Positions 15,561-23,968 of a DNA stretch of 64,000 nt are shown here, piece by piece. Within the stretch, counting starts at the first letter, position 1, and each line of letters begins with the position of its first letter. Origin of the DNA: Levilactobacillus zymae DSM 19395 (GTDB lineage Bacteria; Bacillota; Bacilli; Lactobacillales; Lactobacillaceae); assembly GCF_001434115.1 (NCBI RefSeq), contig NZ_AZDW01000021.1, positions 33,199 through 97,198 of the forward strand. The letters run 5' to 3'. The notes beneath the pieces are model-generated. The model saw nothing but the letters and a program-made list of their open reading frames with translations. It was not told where the DNA came from and ran no database searches. Made by a program: the position numbers and the translations under genes.

Positions 15561-16562
15561 CTAGTTTTCGTCTGCTGGAAAGTATAAGTTGGCCGAGACC
15601 CGTAAGTCGTACAAGACTTGGTTGACCTGTTGGCTCCACCGTAACCACCGACGGTAATCGGCGGCGTTTTGGGCGTCATCCGGGTCCTGCAAGATGCGCG
15701 CAAAGTCGTTAACTTCGGGCAACATCGGGTTCGGGAGGTCGGGTTGCGTCAAGTCTTCGGCGGCCCCGTCTGCGGCGTAGGCCTTGACCTGGGTCAATTC
15801 GCCGGCACTATCTAGGGCCAACGTTTCCTTTAAGCCGTAGATTTCGGACCAGGCGTAGGCGTTACTGGTCTTCCCAAAGTTGACCGTGACGTCAAAGTCG
15901 CCGTACCGCAAGATGGCAATGCCCTTCCCATCGGCACCGGTTGCCACCAGCGTCGGGAAATAAGCCACGTTAGCCGGCTGACCGAACAGCGCCACGGCTA
16001 GATAGATGGGATAGACCCCCAAGTCTTGGAGCGCCCCACCAGAAAATTCCTTGGTGAAGACGTTAGGCCGTTCACCCGCCAACACGTTGTCGTAGCGTGA
16101 GGAGTACTTCATGTAGGTCAACGTAGCGCCCTGAACCGTCGGTAACGCCGCCACGGCCTTTTCTAGGGCGTGGAAGTTCGGCGTGTGGACGTTACGCGCG
16201 GCCTCCAGCAACCGGACGTGCGGGTGCTTGGCCAGTTCGGCCATCAATGCCGTCATTTCACCCTGATTGCTAACGGCGGGCTTTTCGACGATCACCGAGA
16301 TGTCGTGGCGAATCGCGGCTAGGGCCTGCTGAAAGTGTAAACTGTTCGGCGAGGCCAGGTACACCACGTCCAGATTCGCGTCGTTTAACATGGTGTCATA
16401 GTCCGTATAAGTGGCCTGTGCGTGATTCTTGGTCGCAAAGGCTTGGGCGGTCTCTTCGTGCCGTGAATAAACCGCGGCCAGGTCGTACTGCTGAGACAAG
16501 GCCAACGCCTCAACCAGTTGCTGCGTAATCCAATGCGTCCCCACTGTTCCAATCCGAATCAT
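15561..16562 (-). CDS. Gfo/Idh/MocA-family oxidoreductase
   Basis: 333 residues. A Rossmann N-terminus (IRIGTVGTHWITQQLVEAL) binds NAD(P), followed by VYSRHEETAQAFA, the DVVYLASPNSLHFQQALAAI segment and VIVEKPAV with the family EKP lysine. The C-terminal alpha/beta domain includes GGALQDLGVYPIYLAVALFG. Members oxidise or reduce sugars, inositols or related compounds; the substrate here is unknown. GGAGGA site upstream of the ATG. It appears to be the first gene of a unit with the downstream helicase gene. Confidence 0.9.
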   Translation of the reverse strand: MIRIGTVGTHWITQQLVEALALSQQYDLAAVYSRHEETAQAFATKNHAQATYTDYDTMLNDANLDVVYLASPNSLHFQQALAAIRHDISVIVEKPAVSNQGEMTALMAELAKHPHVRLLEAARNVHTPNFHALEKAVAALPTVQGATLTYMKYSSRYDNVLAGERPNVFTKEFSGGALQDLGVYPIYLAVALFGQPANVAYFPTLVATGADGKGIAILRYGDFDVTVNFGKTSNAYAWSEIYGLKETLALDSAGELTQVKAYAADGAAEDLTQPDLPNPMLPEVNDFARILQDPDDAQNAADYRRWLRWSQQVNQVLYDLRVSANLYFPADEN

Positions 16563-16783
16563 GAGTCATTCCTCCAATACATTAATCCCGTGGCCGCTAG
16601 CGATTGGCGCTCGCCACCACGACTCAGTTGTCACCTCTTATTCTAACAGTCCCCGCCGCGTAGGCATAGCAACCACTTTACATTTTTGTAAAAATGCATG
16701 GAGAATGGCGGGGTTTTGCGTGGCTTCTTTCTTAAAAAATGTTATATTGAAGACAGCGATTAAAGTCAAAGGAGGGATTACCG

Positions 16784-17164
16784 GTGAAAGGTCGAGAACT
16801 GGCGTTGTTTGGGATCTCACTACTGGCCGGACTGACTGGGGGCTTCTCACTACGTAAAAAACAACAGGGGGCAACCAGCCACGAGTCGCCCCTCTTTTAC
16901 GCGGGCACTTGGCAGTTCGTGGACCCGCACAATCAACGGCACCACCGGTTAGAGATCAGCCCGAACCTGGACGTCCACATCGACGGTCGTTCGCTGGAAG
17001 TCCGCGTCCAAGAACTCAACGAACATCAGCTGACGTTCCAAGATAAATTTGGGTATCACCTGGTGATTCACGCCAACGAGCAACAGCCCATTTCGTTTTT
17101 TGACGAGGCCGATGATTGTACGTACACGGTGCATCCCGCCGACGGACCCCACCAACCTAAGTGA
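16784..17164 (+). CDS. DUF4828-like small protein
   Basis: 126 residues starting at GTG after an AAAGGAGGG site. A short hydrophobic N-terminal segment (about 5-22, LALFGISLLAGLTGGF) is followed by RKKQQ, then a soluble beta-rich domain with YAGTWQFVDPHNQRHHRLEI and LDVHIDGRSLEVRV. This matches what I recall of the DUF4828 family of lactobacilli, so it is probably a membrane-anchored small protein of unknown function. Monocistronic, with a strong terminator. Confidence 0.65.
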   Translation: MKGRELALFGISLLAGLTGGFSLRKKQQGATSHESPLFYAGTWQFVDPHNQRHHRLEISPNLDVHIDGRSLEVRVQELNEHQLTFQDKFGYHLVIHANEQQPISFFDEADDCTYTVHPADGPHQPK

Positions 17165-17174
17165 ATTAACGCCT

Positions 17175-17202
17175 GTCCGGAACTTAAATTCCGGACTTTT
17201 TT
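17175..17202 (+). terminator. Terminator of DUF4828-like gene
   Basis: GTCCGGAA and TTCCGGAC form an 8-bp stem around CTTAAA and are followed by six T residues. Confidence 0.9.
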
Positions 17203-17213
17203 GATATCTAACT

Positions 17214-17246
17214 AAAAACGTGCCCGGACTCAGCGTCCCGACACGT
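17214..17246 (-). terminator. Terminator of GH25-like gene
   Basis: On the minus strand ACGTGTCGGGAC pairs with GTCCGGGCACGT (with mismatches) and is followed by TTTTT, just after the stop at 17263. Confidence 0.78.
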
Positions 17247-17262
17247 GGTTTCATCATTAAAT

Positions 17263-18030
17263 TTAATCTTGCTGGCTAAACGCCTTCCATTGCCGCTGCG
17301 TGCCGTTAAAGACCGTGAAGCCGACCGCTTGCGACTGGCCGTTTTGACTGAGCTTACCGCTGGCGTTGTATTCGATCAGCTTCACCGGCGACCCGTAATG
17401 GCCCAGGTGCCCATCGGCCATCCATTCGGCCTGGTTGGGAAGGACCGGCCGCACGAACTGGGTCAGTACCGTTTTATTCGCGTAAATGACGACCCCCTGG
17501 CGATAGGTGTCCGCTAGCGCCGTCACGATTTTCTTGAGTTTCTGCCCCTGGGCCGCCATGTCCCGGTTACTGCTGTTGTACTGGTCGTAGTAACTGACCG
17601 CAATCATGATTGGCAACGTCCCGGTCTGTTGGCCGACCGTTTGGCCGAAATGGTGGATCTGCCGGCTAGCCGACGTGGAAAAACTGAACGTGTGCATCAC
17701 GCCAACCTTGATCTCGGCCCCCTGCGCTCGCGAATAGTTGTTGCTGAAGTCGTTATCGCTGTAGGTCGCCCCCGAGGTGGCCTGAATGTACACAAATTGA
17801 TTATTTTTCGCCAATTGTTGAAAGTCCAGGTACCCGCTGTCCTGGTTGATGGTCACCCCGTGAATCGGGTACCGTGCCAACCGGGCCTGCTGGTAACTCT
17901 GCCAGGTCCGCCACCCCCAAACGCCCAGGCCGATGACCAGTAGCGTCAGGACTAAGGCCCCTAGCCGGCGCCACCGCTTGTGACGCCGGCGCCGTTTTTC
18001 ATAAATTGGTTGATAATCCTGTCGTTTCAC
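17263..18030 (-). CDS. GH25-like protein lacking catalytic acids
   Basis: About 255 residues from the GTG at 18030; the frame is open to 18054, but that would leave almost no leader after the -10 at 18066-18071. A basic N-terminus (EKRRRRHKRWRRLG) and one hydrophobic helix (LVLTLLVIGLGVWGW) anchor an extracytoplasmic domain with the glycosyl hydrolase 25 fold: FVYIQATSGATYSDNDFSNNY aligns with the usual FVYIKATEGTTYTDPxFxxN. The family acids are missing: GVTINQD replaces GIDVSxxQG, and PIMIAVSYY replaces PVLDIE. It is therefore probably a non-hydrolytic wall-binding relative. Extended -10 TGGTATAAT upstream. Confidence 0.75.
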   Translation of the reverse strand: MKRQDYQPIYEKRRRRHKRWRRLGALVLTLLVIGLGVWGWRTWQSYQQARLARYPIHGVTINQDSGYLDFQQLAKNNQFVYIQATSGATYSDNDFSNNYSRAQGAEIKVGVMHTFSFSTSASRQIHHFGQTVGQQTGTLPIMIAVSYYDQYNSSNRDMAAQGQKLKKIVTALADTYRQGVVIYANKTVLTQFVRPVLPNQAEWMADGHLGHYGSPVKLIEYNASGKLSQNGQSQAVGFTVFNGTQRQWKAFSQQD

Positions 18031-18082
18031 CGTTGTCACCGACCCTCGCGTCACGCTTTTGAACTATTATACCATGATAACC

Positions 18083-18952
18083 TTAAGGTTCTTCACGGGT
18101 TCGTTCAATCACGTCGCGCACGTGCATCAAGACCGGTTGGGTCCGCGACGAACTGCGCAGGACCGTCATCATAAATAAGCTATCCAGGATGGCAATCTGT
18201 GAAATCAGAGAATACATTCCCTCGGAGCGGTACTTGATTTCGTCGGTCAACGATAACAGCGTCACCGTGGCCGCCCGGGCTAACGGTGACCCGCTGTAGC
18301 TGGTGATGCCGATGATGGGCACGTGATTGGCCTTTAATTCCTTGACGATTTGAATGGTTTCGTAGTTTTTCCCGGAATGTGATATCACCACGGCACAGTC
18401 GTCGGCGGTCAACTTGGCCGCTTGCATCAGCTGGATATCGTAATCGGGATGGTAGGCCACGTTCAGTGAGGTTCGCACGAACTTATGGTACCCGTCCAGC
18501 GCCGCAATCGAAGACCCGCCTAAGCCGAAAAAGTTCACGGTCCCGGCGTTGATCAGTTTCAAGACCGCCCGGGCAATGTCGTTTTCACTTAGCGCGTCGT
18601 TGGTGGCCTCTAGTGACGCCATGGACGAATGGAAAACCTTGTTGGCGATCACGCCAAGCGAGTCCCCTTCGCCCAATTCCTTAAACAATTTGGCGCCTTC
18701 CTGGGCGTCGACCACGACCACGTGCGCCAATTCCATGGTAAATTCCCGGTAGTTGGCGTACCCCAGGCGCTTGACGAACCGCGAGATCGACGCGGTCGAC
18801 GCCCCAGCCGCACTCGCCAGTTCACGGATGGTCATCTCACTGACCGTCGACGGACTGTTGAGCGCCAACTGCGCGATTCTTTTTTCTGTGGTGGATAAGC
18901 TGTCATACTTACCGCGAAGCTTACCCAATGCTGAACGTGCGATAACCACCAT
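18083..18952 (-). CDS. RpiR/MurR-family transcriptional regulator
   Basis: 289 residues. An N-terminal HTH_6 domain (about 1-77: YDSLSTTEKRIAQLAL, TIRELASAAGASTASISRFVKRLGYANYREFTMEL) is joined to a SIS sugar-phosphate binding domain (about 105-245: FFGLGGSSIAALDGYHKFVRTSLN, CAVVISHSGKNYETIQIVKELK, IIGITSYSGSPLAR). It lies divergent from gntK, so it is very likely the gluconate regulator (GntR role), with a phosphosugar such as 6-phosphogluconate as a likely effector. The ATG at 18952 is spaced better from GGAGAAGG than the GTG at 18955. Confidence 0.92.
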   Translation of the reverse strand: MVVIARSALGKLRGKYDSLSTTEKRIAQLALNSPSTVSEMTIRELASAAGASTASISRFVKRLGYANYREFTMELAHVVVVDAQEGAKLFKELGEGDSLGVIANKVFHSSMASLEATNDALSENDIARAVLKLINAGTVNFFGLGGSSIAALDGYHKFVRTSLNVAYHPDYDIQLMQAAKLTADDCAVVISHSGKNYETIQIVKELKANHVPIIGITSYSGSPLARAATVTLLSLTDEIKYRSEGMYSLISQIAILDSLFMMTVLRSSSRTQPVLMHVRDVIERTREEP

Positions 18953-18978
18953 CACCCTTCTCCGTTTAAAAATCTTTT

Positions 18979-18993
18979 TGTAAATATTTTACA
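18979..18993. promoter_or_regulatory. Candidate operator for RpiR-type regulator
   Basis: TGTAAATATTTTACA is a near-perfect palindrome in the gap between the regulator gene and gntK, 10 bases before the -35 of gntK and close to the regulator start. RpiR-family operators are often TGTAA...TTACA palindromes. A weaker similar block, GTGAAACTTTTTTACA, lies inside the gntK promoter spacer. Confidence 0.55.
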
Positions 18994-19002
18994 ACACCCT
19001 AC

Positions 19003-19031
19003 TTGAAAAGTGAAACTTTTTTACATATAAT
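19003..19031 (+). promoter_or_regulatory. Promoter of gntK
   Basis: TTGAAA (19003-19008) and TATAAT (19026-19031) are separated by 17 bases. Transcription would start near 19038, leaving a long leader of about 225 nt before gntK. Confidence 0.85.
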
Positions 19032-19037
19032 TAACAG

Positions 19038-19262
19038 CGTTGCCTTCGGGGGCCTCTTTGTCTAAAATGACACTTAAGCCCGATGAATTGAAGGGATAAC
19101 GCTTGCTTTTCGCCAAGCGACCCAGTACGCTATCCATGATAACGTTTTCTCATCGGGTTTCGTAGGCCCCACTGGCGGATTCAGCGTTACTTATCCGGCG
19201 AAACCGCCCCGTAAGTAGCAGCGCACGTGACTTAAACGAGTTACCACGAAAGGAAGAGTTTT
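19038..19262 (+). promoter_or_regulatory. Long structured 5' leader of gntK
   Basis: Nested stems can be drawn: AAGCCCGATGA (from about 19076) with TCATCGGGTTT (from about 19150), enclosing GGATA/TATCC, which in turn encloses CGCTTG/CAAGCG. A second unit, CGGAT...ATCCG, follows near 19177-19202, and GGCGG can also pair with CCGCC there. No terminator-like T run is seen before the AAAGGAAG ribosome site. Could be a cis-regulatory RNA; I cannot match it to a known riboswitch class. Confidence 0.4.
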
Positions 19263-20816
19263 ATGGACTACATGATTGGCGTCGACATTGGAACGACCAG
19301 TGTTAAGACGGTATTGTACGACACCGATGGTAAGATGCAGGGTTATTCCAACAACCTGTACCCCCTCTATCAAGATGTTCCCGATATGGCGGAAGAAGAT
19401 CCCGAAGAAATCTTCTCCGCGATCATTGACGGGTTGACCACGGTCATTCGCAAGGCTGACTTGAAGAACGGTACCCTCCACGGGGTGTCTTTCTCCGCGG
19501 CCATGCACAGTCTGATTTTGTTAGACGAAAACCACAAGCCGTTGACACGGGCCATCACCTGGGCCGACAACCGGGCCGTCCAATACGCCGACGAGCTACG
19601 GGAAAACGGTGTGGGGAAACAATTATACGAAAAGACGGGGACGCCAATTCACCCCATGACGCCGCTCAGCAAGTTGATTTGGTTGCGTAACGAACAACCC
19701 GACTTGTTCAAGCAGGCGCGGTGGTTCGTCGGCATCAAGGAATACGTGATCTACAAGTTGTTCGGCGTCTTACAAGAAGACTACTCCATCGCCAACGCAA
19801 CGGGGTTATTCAACATCTTCAAGATGGACTGGGACGACCAAGCCTTACAAGTGGCCGGCATTACCCGTGACCAATTACCAAAGCTGGTCGACACCACGGA
19901 CCAAATCTCCGGCATGAAGGCCGATTACGCCGGTGTCATTGGCATGGACCCGAACACGCCGTTCATCATGGGCGCTTCTGACGGTCCGCTGGCCAACCTC
20001 GGGGTCGACGCCATCAACCCTGGGGTCGTTGCCGTGACTATCGGGACGTCCGGGGCTGTCCGGGTCGTCACCGACAAGCCGAAGATTGACCCTAAGGGCC
20101 GGGTCTTCTGCTACTACCTGTCCGAAGGTCGCTGGGTCGTTGGTGGACCGGTCAACAACGGGGGAATCGTCTTCCGTTGGGTCCGCGACCAACTCTTCGC
20201 GCCCGAAAAGATTACGGCCGAACAAATGAAGGTCGACTCTTACGACCTATTGACCGAAATTGCCTCCAAGATTCCGGCCGGTTCCGACGGCTTGATCTTC
20301 CACCCCTTCTTGGGTGGCGAACGGGCCCCTATCTGGGACGCCAACGCTCGGGGTTCCTTCTTCGGTCTGACCCGGACGCACTCCCGCGCTCACATGGTCC
20401 GCGCCGCGCTGGAAGGGATCGTTTACAACCTGTACACCGTGATGCTGGCCTTAGAAGAAGTCGTCGGCAAGCCATCCAGCATTCAAGCTACCGGTGGGTT
20501 CGCCCGCTCCGCGCTGTGGCGTCAAATGTTAGCTGACATCTTCGAACAAGACGTCACGATTCCCGAAAGTCCTGAAGGCACGGCCTTAGGGGCTGCCACG
20601 TTAGGGATGTACGCGTTAGGTCTGATCGATGATTTGGCTGAGGTCAAGAACTTCATCGGGGTCGCTAACGTGCACCACCCGAACCCGGACACGTTCGAAG
20701 CTTACCGGACGCTGGTCCCAATCTACATCCGGTTGAGTCGGCAATTACAGTCCGAATACAAGAACATCGCCGAGTTCCAGCGGAAACACCCGCAACAAAC
20801 CACTGATCAAAAATAA
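19263..20816 (+). CDS. gntK: Gluconokinase, FGGY family
   Basis: 517 residues, typical FGGY kinase length. It phosphorylates gluconate to 6-phosphogluconate. The actin-like ATPase motif MIGVDIGTTSVKTVLYD opens the protein; GVSFSAAMHSLILLDENHKPLTRAITWADNRA, the second-domain VAVTIGTSGAVRVV, LGGERAPIWDANARG and ATGGFARSALWRQMLADIF follow. The gluconate rather than xylulose or glycerol assignment rests on the paired GntP permease and the divergent RpiR regulator. The gene is followed by its own strong terminator before gntP. Confidence 0.9.
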   Translation: MDYMIGVDIGTTSVKTVLYDTDGKMQGYSNNLYPLYQDVPDMAEEDPEEIFSAIIDGLTTVIRKADLKNGTLHGVSFSAAMHSLILLDENHKPLTRAITWADNRAVQYADELRENGVGKQLYEKTGTPIHPMTPLSKLIWLRNEQPDLFKQARWFVGIKEYVIYKLFGVLQEDYSIANATGLFNIFKMDWDDQALQVAGITRDQLPKLVDTTDQISGMKADYAGVIGMDPNTPFIMGASDGPLANLGVDAINPGVVAVTIGTSGAVRVVTDKPKIDPKGRVFCYYLSEGRWVVGGPVNNGGIVFRWVRDQLFAPEKITAEQMKVDSYDLLTEIASKIPAGSDGLIFHPFLGGERAPIWDANARGSFFGLTRTHSRAHMVRAALEGIVYNLYTVMLALEEVVGKPSSIQATGGFARSALWRQMLADIFEQDVTIPESPEGTALGAATLGMYALGLIDDLAEVKNFIGVANVHHPNPDTFEAYRTLVPIYIRLSRQLQSEYKNIAEFQRKHPQQTTDQK

Positions 20817-20831
20817 TTTAAGCTGTTTCTG

Positions 20832-20884
20832 AAAAGAACCTTCCTCGACTTTCGTCATTTTGAAAGTTAGGAAGGTTCTTTTAT
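20832..20884 (+). terminator. Terminator between gntK and gntP
   Basis: AAAAGAACCTTCCT (20832-20845) pairs perfectly with AGGAAGGTTCTTTT (20869-20882), with an inner GACTTTC/GAAAGT stem. It should uncouple most gntK transcripts from gntP. Confidence 0.88.
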
Positions 20885-20929
20885 ATACAAATTGTGTACC
20901 ATCAAGTATAATGTGAATTGCTCATAGGC

Positions 20930-20956
20930 AAGCTAGTATAGGGGTGCTAGCTTTTC
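20930..20956 (+). terminator. Second hairpin with T run before gntP
   Basis: AAGCTAG (20930-20936) pairs with CTAGCTT (20947-20953), followed by TTTC. A -10-like TATAAT lies just upstream (near 20907), so this may be an attenuator in a short gntP leader rather than a second gntK terminator. Confidence 0.45.
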
Positions 20957-20987
20957 TAAATATCTAAGATGAAAGGGCTTACTTCTT

Positions 20988-22346
20988 ATGGAATTAATTG
21001 CACTTGTCATTGGGGTCATCTTTCTATTGGTCCTCATTATTCGTTTCAAGATCAACACGTTCGTTTCGTTGATTATGACGTCCGTGTTAACGGCGCTGTT
21101 GTTGGGGATGAACCTGACCAAGATCATGGCCACCATCGAGGCCGGAATCGGGAGTCAACTGGGCGAACTCTCCTTAGTCTTCGGGTTCGGGGCCATGCTG
21201 GGCCGGTTAGTCGCCGACGCCGGTGGGGCCAACGTGATTGCCACTACCCTGATCGATAAATTCGGTAAACAGCGGTTACAAATTGCCATTATGCTCGCCT
21301 CCTTTATTATCGGGATTGCCCTGTTCTTCGAAGTCGGGCTGGTTCTGCTGATTCCAATCGTCTTCGCGATTGCGCTAGAAGCCAACGTGCCAATCCTCTA
21401 CTTAGGGATTCCGATGGCCGCCGCGCTGTCCGTGACCCACGGGTTCTTACCGCCCCACCCGGCACCGGTAGCCATCGCCGCGGTCTTAAAGGCCAACGAC
21501 GGGGAAATTCTGTTGCTGGGGTTGATCGTGGCCATTCCGGCAGCCATCATCGCCGGTCCGGTCTTCACCAAGTTGGCCCGGAAGTTTGCGCCCAGTGCTT
21601 TTGAGCGTAAAGGGAACCTCTCTTCACTGGGTGAGGTCAAAACCATTAAGCCCGAAGATGCGCCTAGCTTCGGGATGTCCGTGTTAACGTCGCTCTTCCC
21701 GGTCATTTTGATGGCGATCACCACCATCTACAAAATGACCGTCAACGGCGGGGCCACGCCGACCAAGAACGCCACCATGCTCGACCAAATCGTGGCGTTG
21801 ATTGGGGACCCCGCCATGGCCATGCTAATTTCGCTACTGGTCGCCATGTTCACCATGGGCTGGCGCCGGAACCGTAAGACCGCCGACATCATGCAGACCC
21901 TAGAAGACGCCGTGAAGTCCATCGCCATGCTGCTCCTGGTCATCGGGGGTGGTGGGGCCTTCAAGCAGGTCCTGATCGACGGGGGTGTCGGTCAGGAAGT
22001 GGCGAAGATCTTCGTCAACTCCAACATGTCGCCCCTGCTGTTAGGCTGGTTGGTGGCCGTGGTCCTGCGGGTGGCCCTAGGGTCCGCGACCGTGGCTGCC
22101 CTGACCGCCGCCGGTATCGTGGCCCCGTTGATGGCTCAGGCCGGGGTCGCCCCGGCGTTAATGGTGCTGGCCATTGGGGCCGGGTCCCTGGCGGCGTCGC
22201 ACGTGAACGACGCCGGGTTCTGGATGTTTAAGGAATACTTCGACTTGTCGGTCAAGCAAACGTTGAGCATCTGGACCGTGCTGGAAACGGTCATCTCGGT
22301 GGTCGGTATCGTGATCGTCCTGCTGCTGAGTCTGGTCATCCACTAA
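20988..22346 (+). CDS. gntP: Gluconate permease, GntP family
   Basis: 452 residues with about 12 hydrophobic segments and the GntP signatures NTFVSLIMTSVLTALLLGM, GELSLVFGFGAMLGRLVADAGG, PPHPAPVAIAAVLKA and ASHVNDAGFWMFKEYFDLSVKQT. Placement behind gntK and near the RpiR regulator makes gluconate the likely substrate. It is clearly paralogous to the permease at 3445-4800. The ribosome site is weak (AAAGGG with long spacing). Confidence 0.92.
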   Translation: MELIALVIGVIFLLVLIIRFKINTFVSLIMTSVLTALLLGMNLTKIMATIEAGIGSQLGELSLVFGFGAMLGRLVADAGGANVIATTLIDKFGKQRLQIAIMLASFIIGIALFFEVGLVLLIPIVFAIALEANVPILYLGIPMAAALSVTHGFLPPHPAPVAIAAVLKANDGEILLLGLIVAIPAAIIAGPVFTKLARKFAPSAFERKGNLSSLGEVKTIKPEDAPSFGMSVLTSLFPVILMAITTIYKMTVNGGATPTKNATMLDQIVALIGDPAMAMLISLLVAMFTMGWRRNRKTADIMQTLEDAVKSIAMLLLVIGGGGAFKQVLIDGGVGQEVAKIFVNSNMSPLLLGWLVAVVLRVALGSATVAALTAAGIVAPLMAQAGVAPALMVLAIGAGSLAASHVNDAGFWMFKEYFDLSVKQTLSIWTVLETVISVVGIVIVLLLSLVIH

Positions 22347-22373
22347 GCATCACTTAACTTAAAATCCTCTGTA

Positions 22374-22402
22374 GGACGCGGCTTCCCGGCCGCGTCCTTT
22401 TT
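22374..22402 (+). terminator. Terminator of gntP
   Basis: GGACGCGG and CCGCGTCC form an 8-bp GC-rich stem with an 8-base loop and a T run. Confidence 0.9.
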
Positions 22403-22525
22403 GGTGGCCGTCCTGATTTTCGCCCGTCACCGACTAGTCCGGAAACGTTGCCGCCGCCACAGTTGGTTTGTATCCGGTTACATTTCACCCGTTGATGATT
22501 TTGGGAGCCAACGGTCAAAATTTCG

Positions 22526-22534
22526 TGCTATAAT
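22526..22534 (+). promoter_or_regulatory. Extended -10 promoter of the permease gene
   Basis: TGCTATAAT (TGn plus TATAAT) with no convincing -35; about 40 bases upstream of the start of the amino-acid permease gene. Confidence 0.6.
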
Positions 22535-22573
22535 AGTTGAATCAGTCATTTTAGAGAAAAGAGGCATCGTATC

Positions 22574-23896
22574 TTGGCAAAGGCGTTACGCCGCGAAATT
22601 GGAACGTTTACCGCCCTGGCGACCGTGATGGGCACGGTCATCGGGGGCGGGGTCTTCTTCAAGACCGCTAGCGTGGTGGCGGCCAACCATTCCGCCAACA
22701 TGACGTTGCTGGCCTGGGTCTTAGGCGGCCTGTTGACCATCTGTGCCGGCCTGACCAGTGCCGAATTAGCCGCCGCCATCCCCCGCACCGGTGGGGCCAT
22801 GCGCTACCTAGAATACGCCTACGGCAAACCCGTGGGCTTCTTGATGGGCTGGGCCCAGATCCTGGTCTACTACCCCGCCAACATCGCCGCGCTGTCGATC
22901 GTGTTTGGGACGCAGTTCATCGCCCTCTTTCACCTAGCAGCCGGCTGGCAACTGCCCATCGCCATTCTTTGCGGGGGCAGCATTACCGCCATCAACTTTC
23001 TGGGAGCTCGGGCGGCCGGACGGCTCCAGTCCGTGGCGTTAGTGTTTAAATTGATTCCGATCGCCATCATCGTGATCTTCGGCTTGATGGCGCCGGCCAC
23101 CACCCCGATTCCCCTGTGGCCGATTGCCACCGGTGACCATCTCAACTGGGGCCAAGCCTTCGCGTCCAGCTTACTGGCCACGATGTTCGCCTACGACGGG
23201 TGGATCAACATCGGTAACATCGCCGGGGAAATGAAGAAGCCCGAACGCGACCTGCCCCGAGCCATCGTCTTGGGGCTTGCCGCCATCACCGTGGTTTACA
23301 CCCTGGTCAACCTGGTGGTCTTGCGGACCCTACCGATCGACCTGATTGCCGGCAACCAGAACTCGGCCGCCGACGCCGCCATGCGGTTGTTCGGCCAGAT
23401 GGGCGGTAAGCTGGTGACCATCGGCATCCTGATCTCGGTCTACGGGGCCATCAACGGCTACACCATGACCGGGATGCGCGTGCCGTTCGCCATGGCCGAA
23501 GAGGATAGTTTACCGTTTTCGACCTACTTCCGCCGGTTATCGCGGCGCACCTACGTGCCCTACTTCGCCGGGGTCGTTCAGATTGGCATCGCCCTGATCA
23601 TGATGTTTCTGGGGAGCTTCGACCTGCTGACCGACATGCTGGTCTTCGTGATGTGGGTCTTCAACTGCCTGATTTTCCTGGCGGTCTTTCGGCTACGGCA
23701 CCGAGAACCCGACATGGTCCGGCCGTACCGGGTCCCCGGGTACCCCGTGATTCCGCTGATCGCCCTAGTGGGGGGCCTCTTCATCCTGGTCACCACGCTG
23801 GTCACCGAAACGGGCTTAGCCGTGACCGGTCTGGCGTTGACTCTCCTGGGACTGCCGGTCTACTTCTGGCACCAAAAGCACCGCCGCACCACCTAA
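22574..23896 (+). CDS. APC-superfamily amino acid permease
   Basis: 440 residues starting at TTG after a GAGG site. About 12 transmembrane helices. The first helix contains ATVMGTVIGGGVFFKTASVV, the glycine-rich GxG substrate-site motif of APC transporters; later signatures include TSAELAAAIPRTGGAMRYLEYAYGKPVGFLMGW and FAYDGWINIGNIAGEMKKPERDLPRAI. The pattern resembles the LAT/SteT (serine/threonine or neutral amino-acid exchanger) group, but the substrate is not certain. Monocistronic with its own promoter and terminator. Confidence 0.88.
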   Translation: MAKALRREIGTFTALATVMGTVIGGGVFFKTASVVAANHSANMTLLAWVLGGLLTICAGLTSAELAAAIPRTGGAMRYLEYAYGKPVGFLMGWAQILVYYPANIAALSIVFGTQFIALFHLAAGWQLPIAILCGGSITAINFLGARAAGRLQSVALVFKLIPIAIIVIFGLMAPATTPIPLWPIATGDHLNWGQAFASSLLATMFAYDGWINIGNIAGEMKKPERDLPRAIVLGLAAITVVYTLVNLVVLRTLPIDLIAGNQNSAADAAMRLFGQMGGKLVTIGILISVYGAINGYTMTGMRVPFAMAEEDSLPFSTYFRRLSRRTYVPYFAGVVQIGIALIMMFLGSFDLLTDMLVFVMWVFNCLIFLAVFRLRHREPDMVRPYRVPGYPVIPLIALVGGLFILVTTLVTETGLAVTGLALTLLGLPVYFWHQKHRRTT

Positions 23897-23911
23897 ACTT
23901 AAAATCGTTAA

Positions 23912-23960
23912 AGGCGCAACGCACAATCCGTAAAGGAGATTGGCGTTGCGCCTCTTTTTT
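23912..23960. terminator. Terminator after the permease gene
   Basis: AGGCGCAACGC (23912-23922) pairs with GCGTTGCGCCT (23943-23953), followed by a T run. It lies between convergent genes. Confidence 0.88.
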
Positions 23961-23968
23961 GACTAGGA

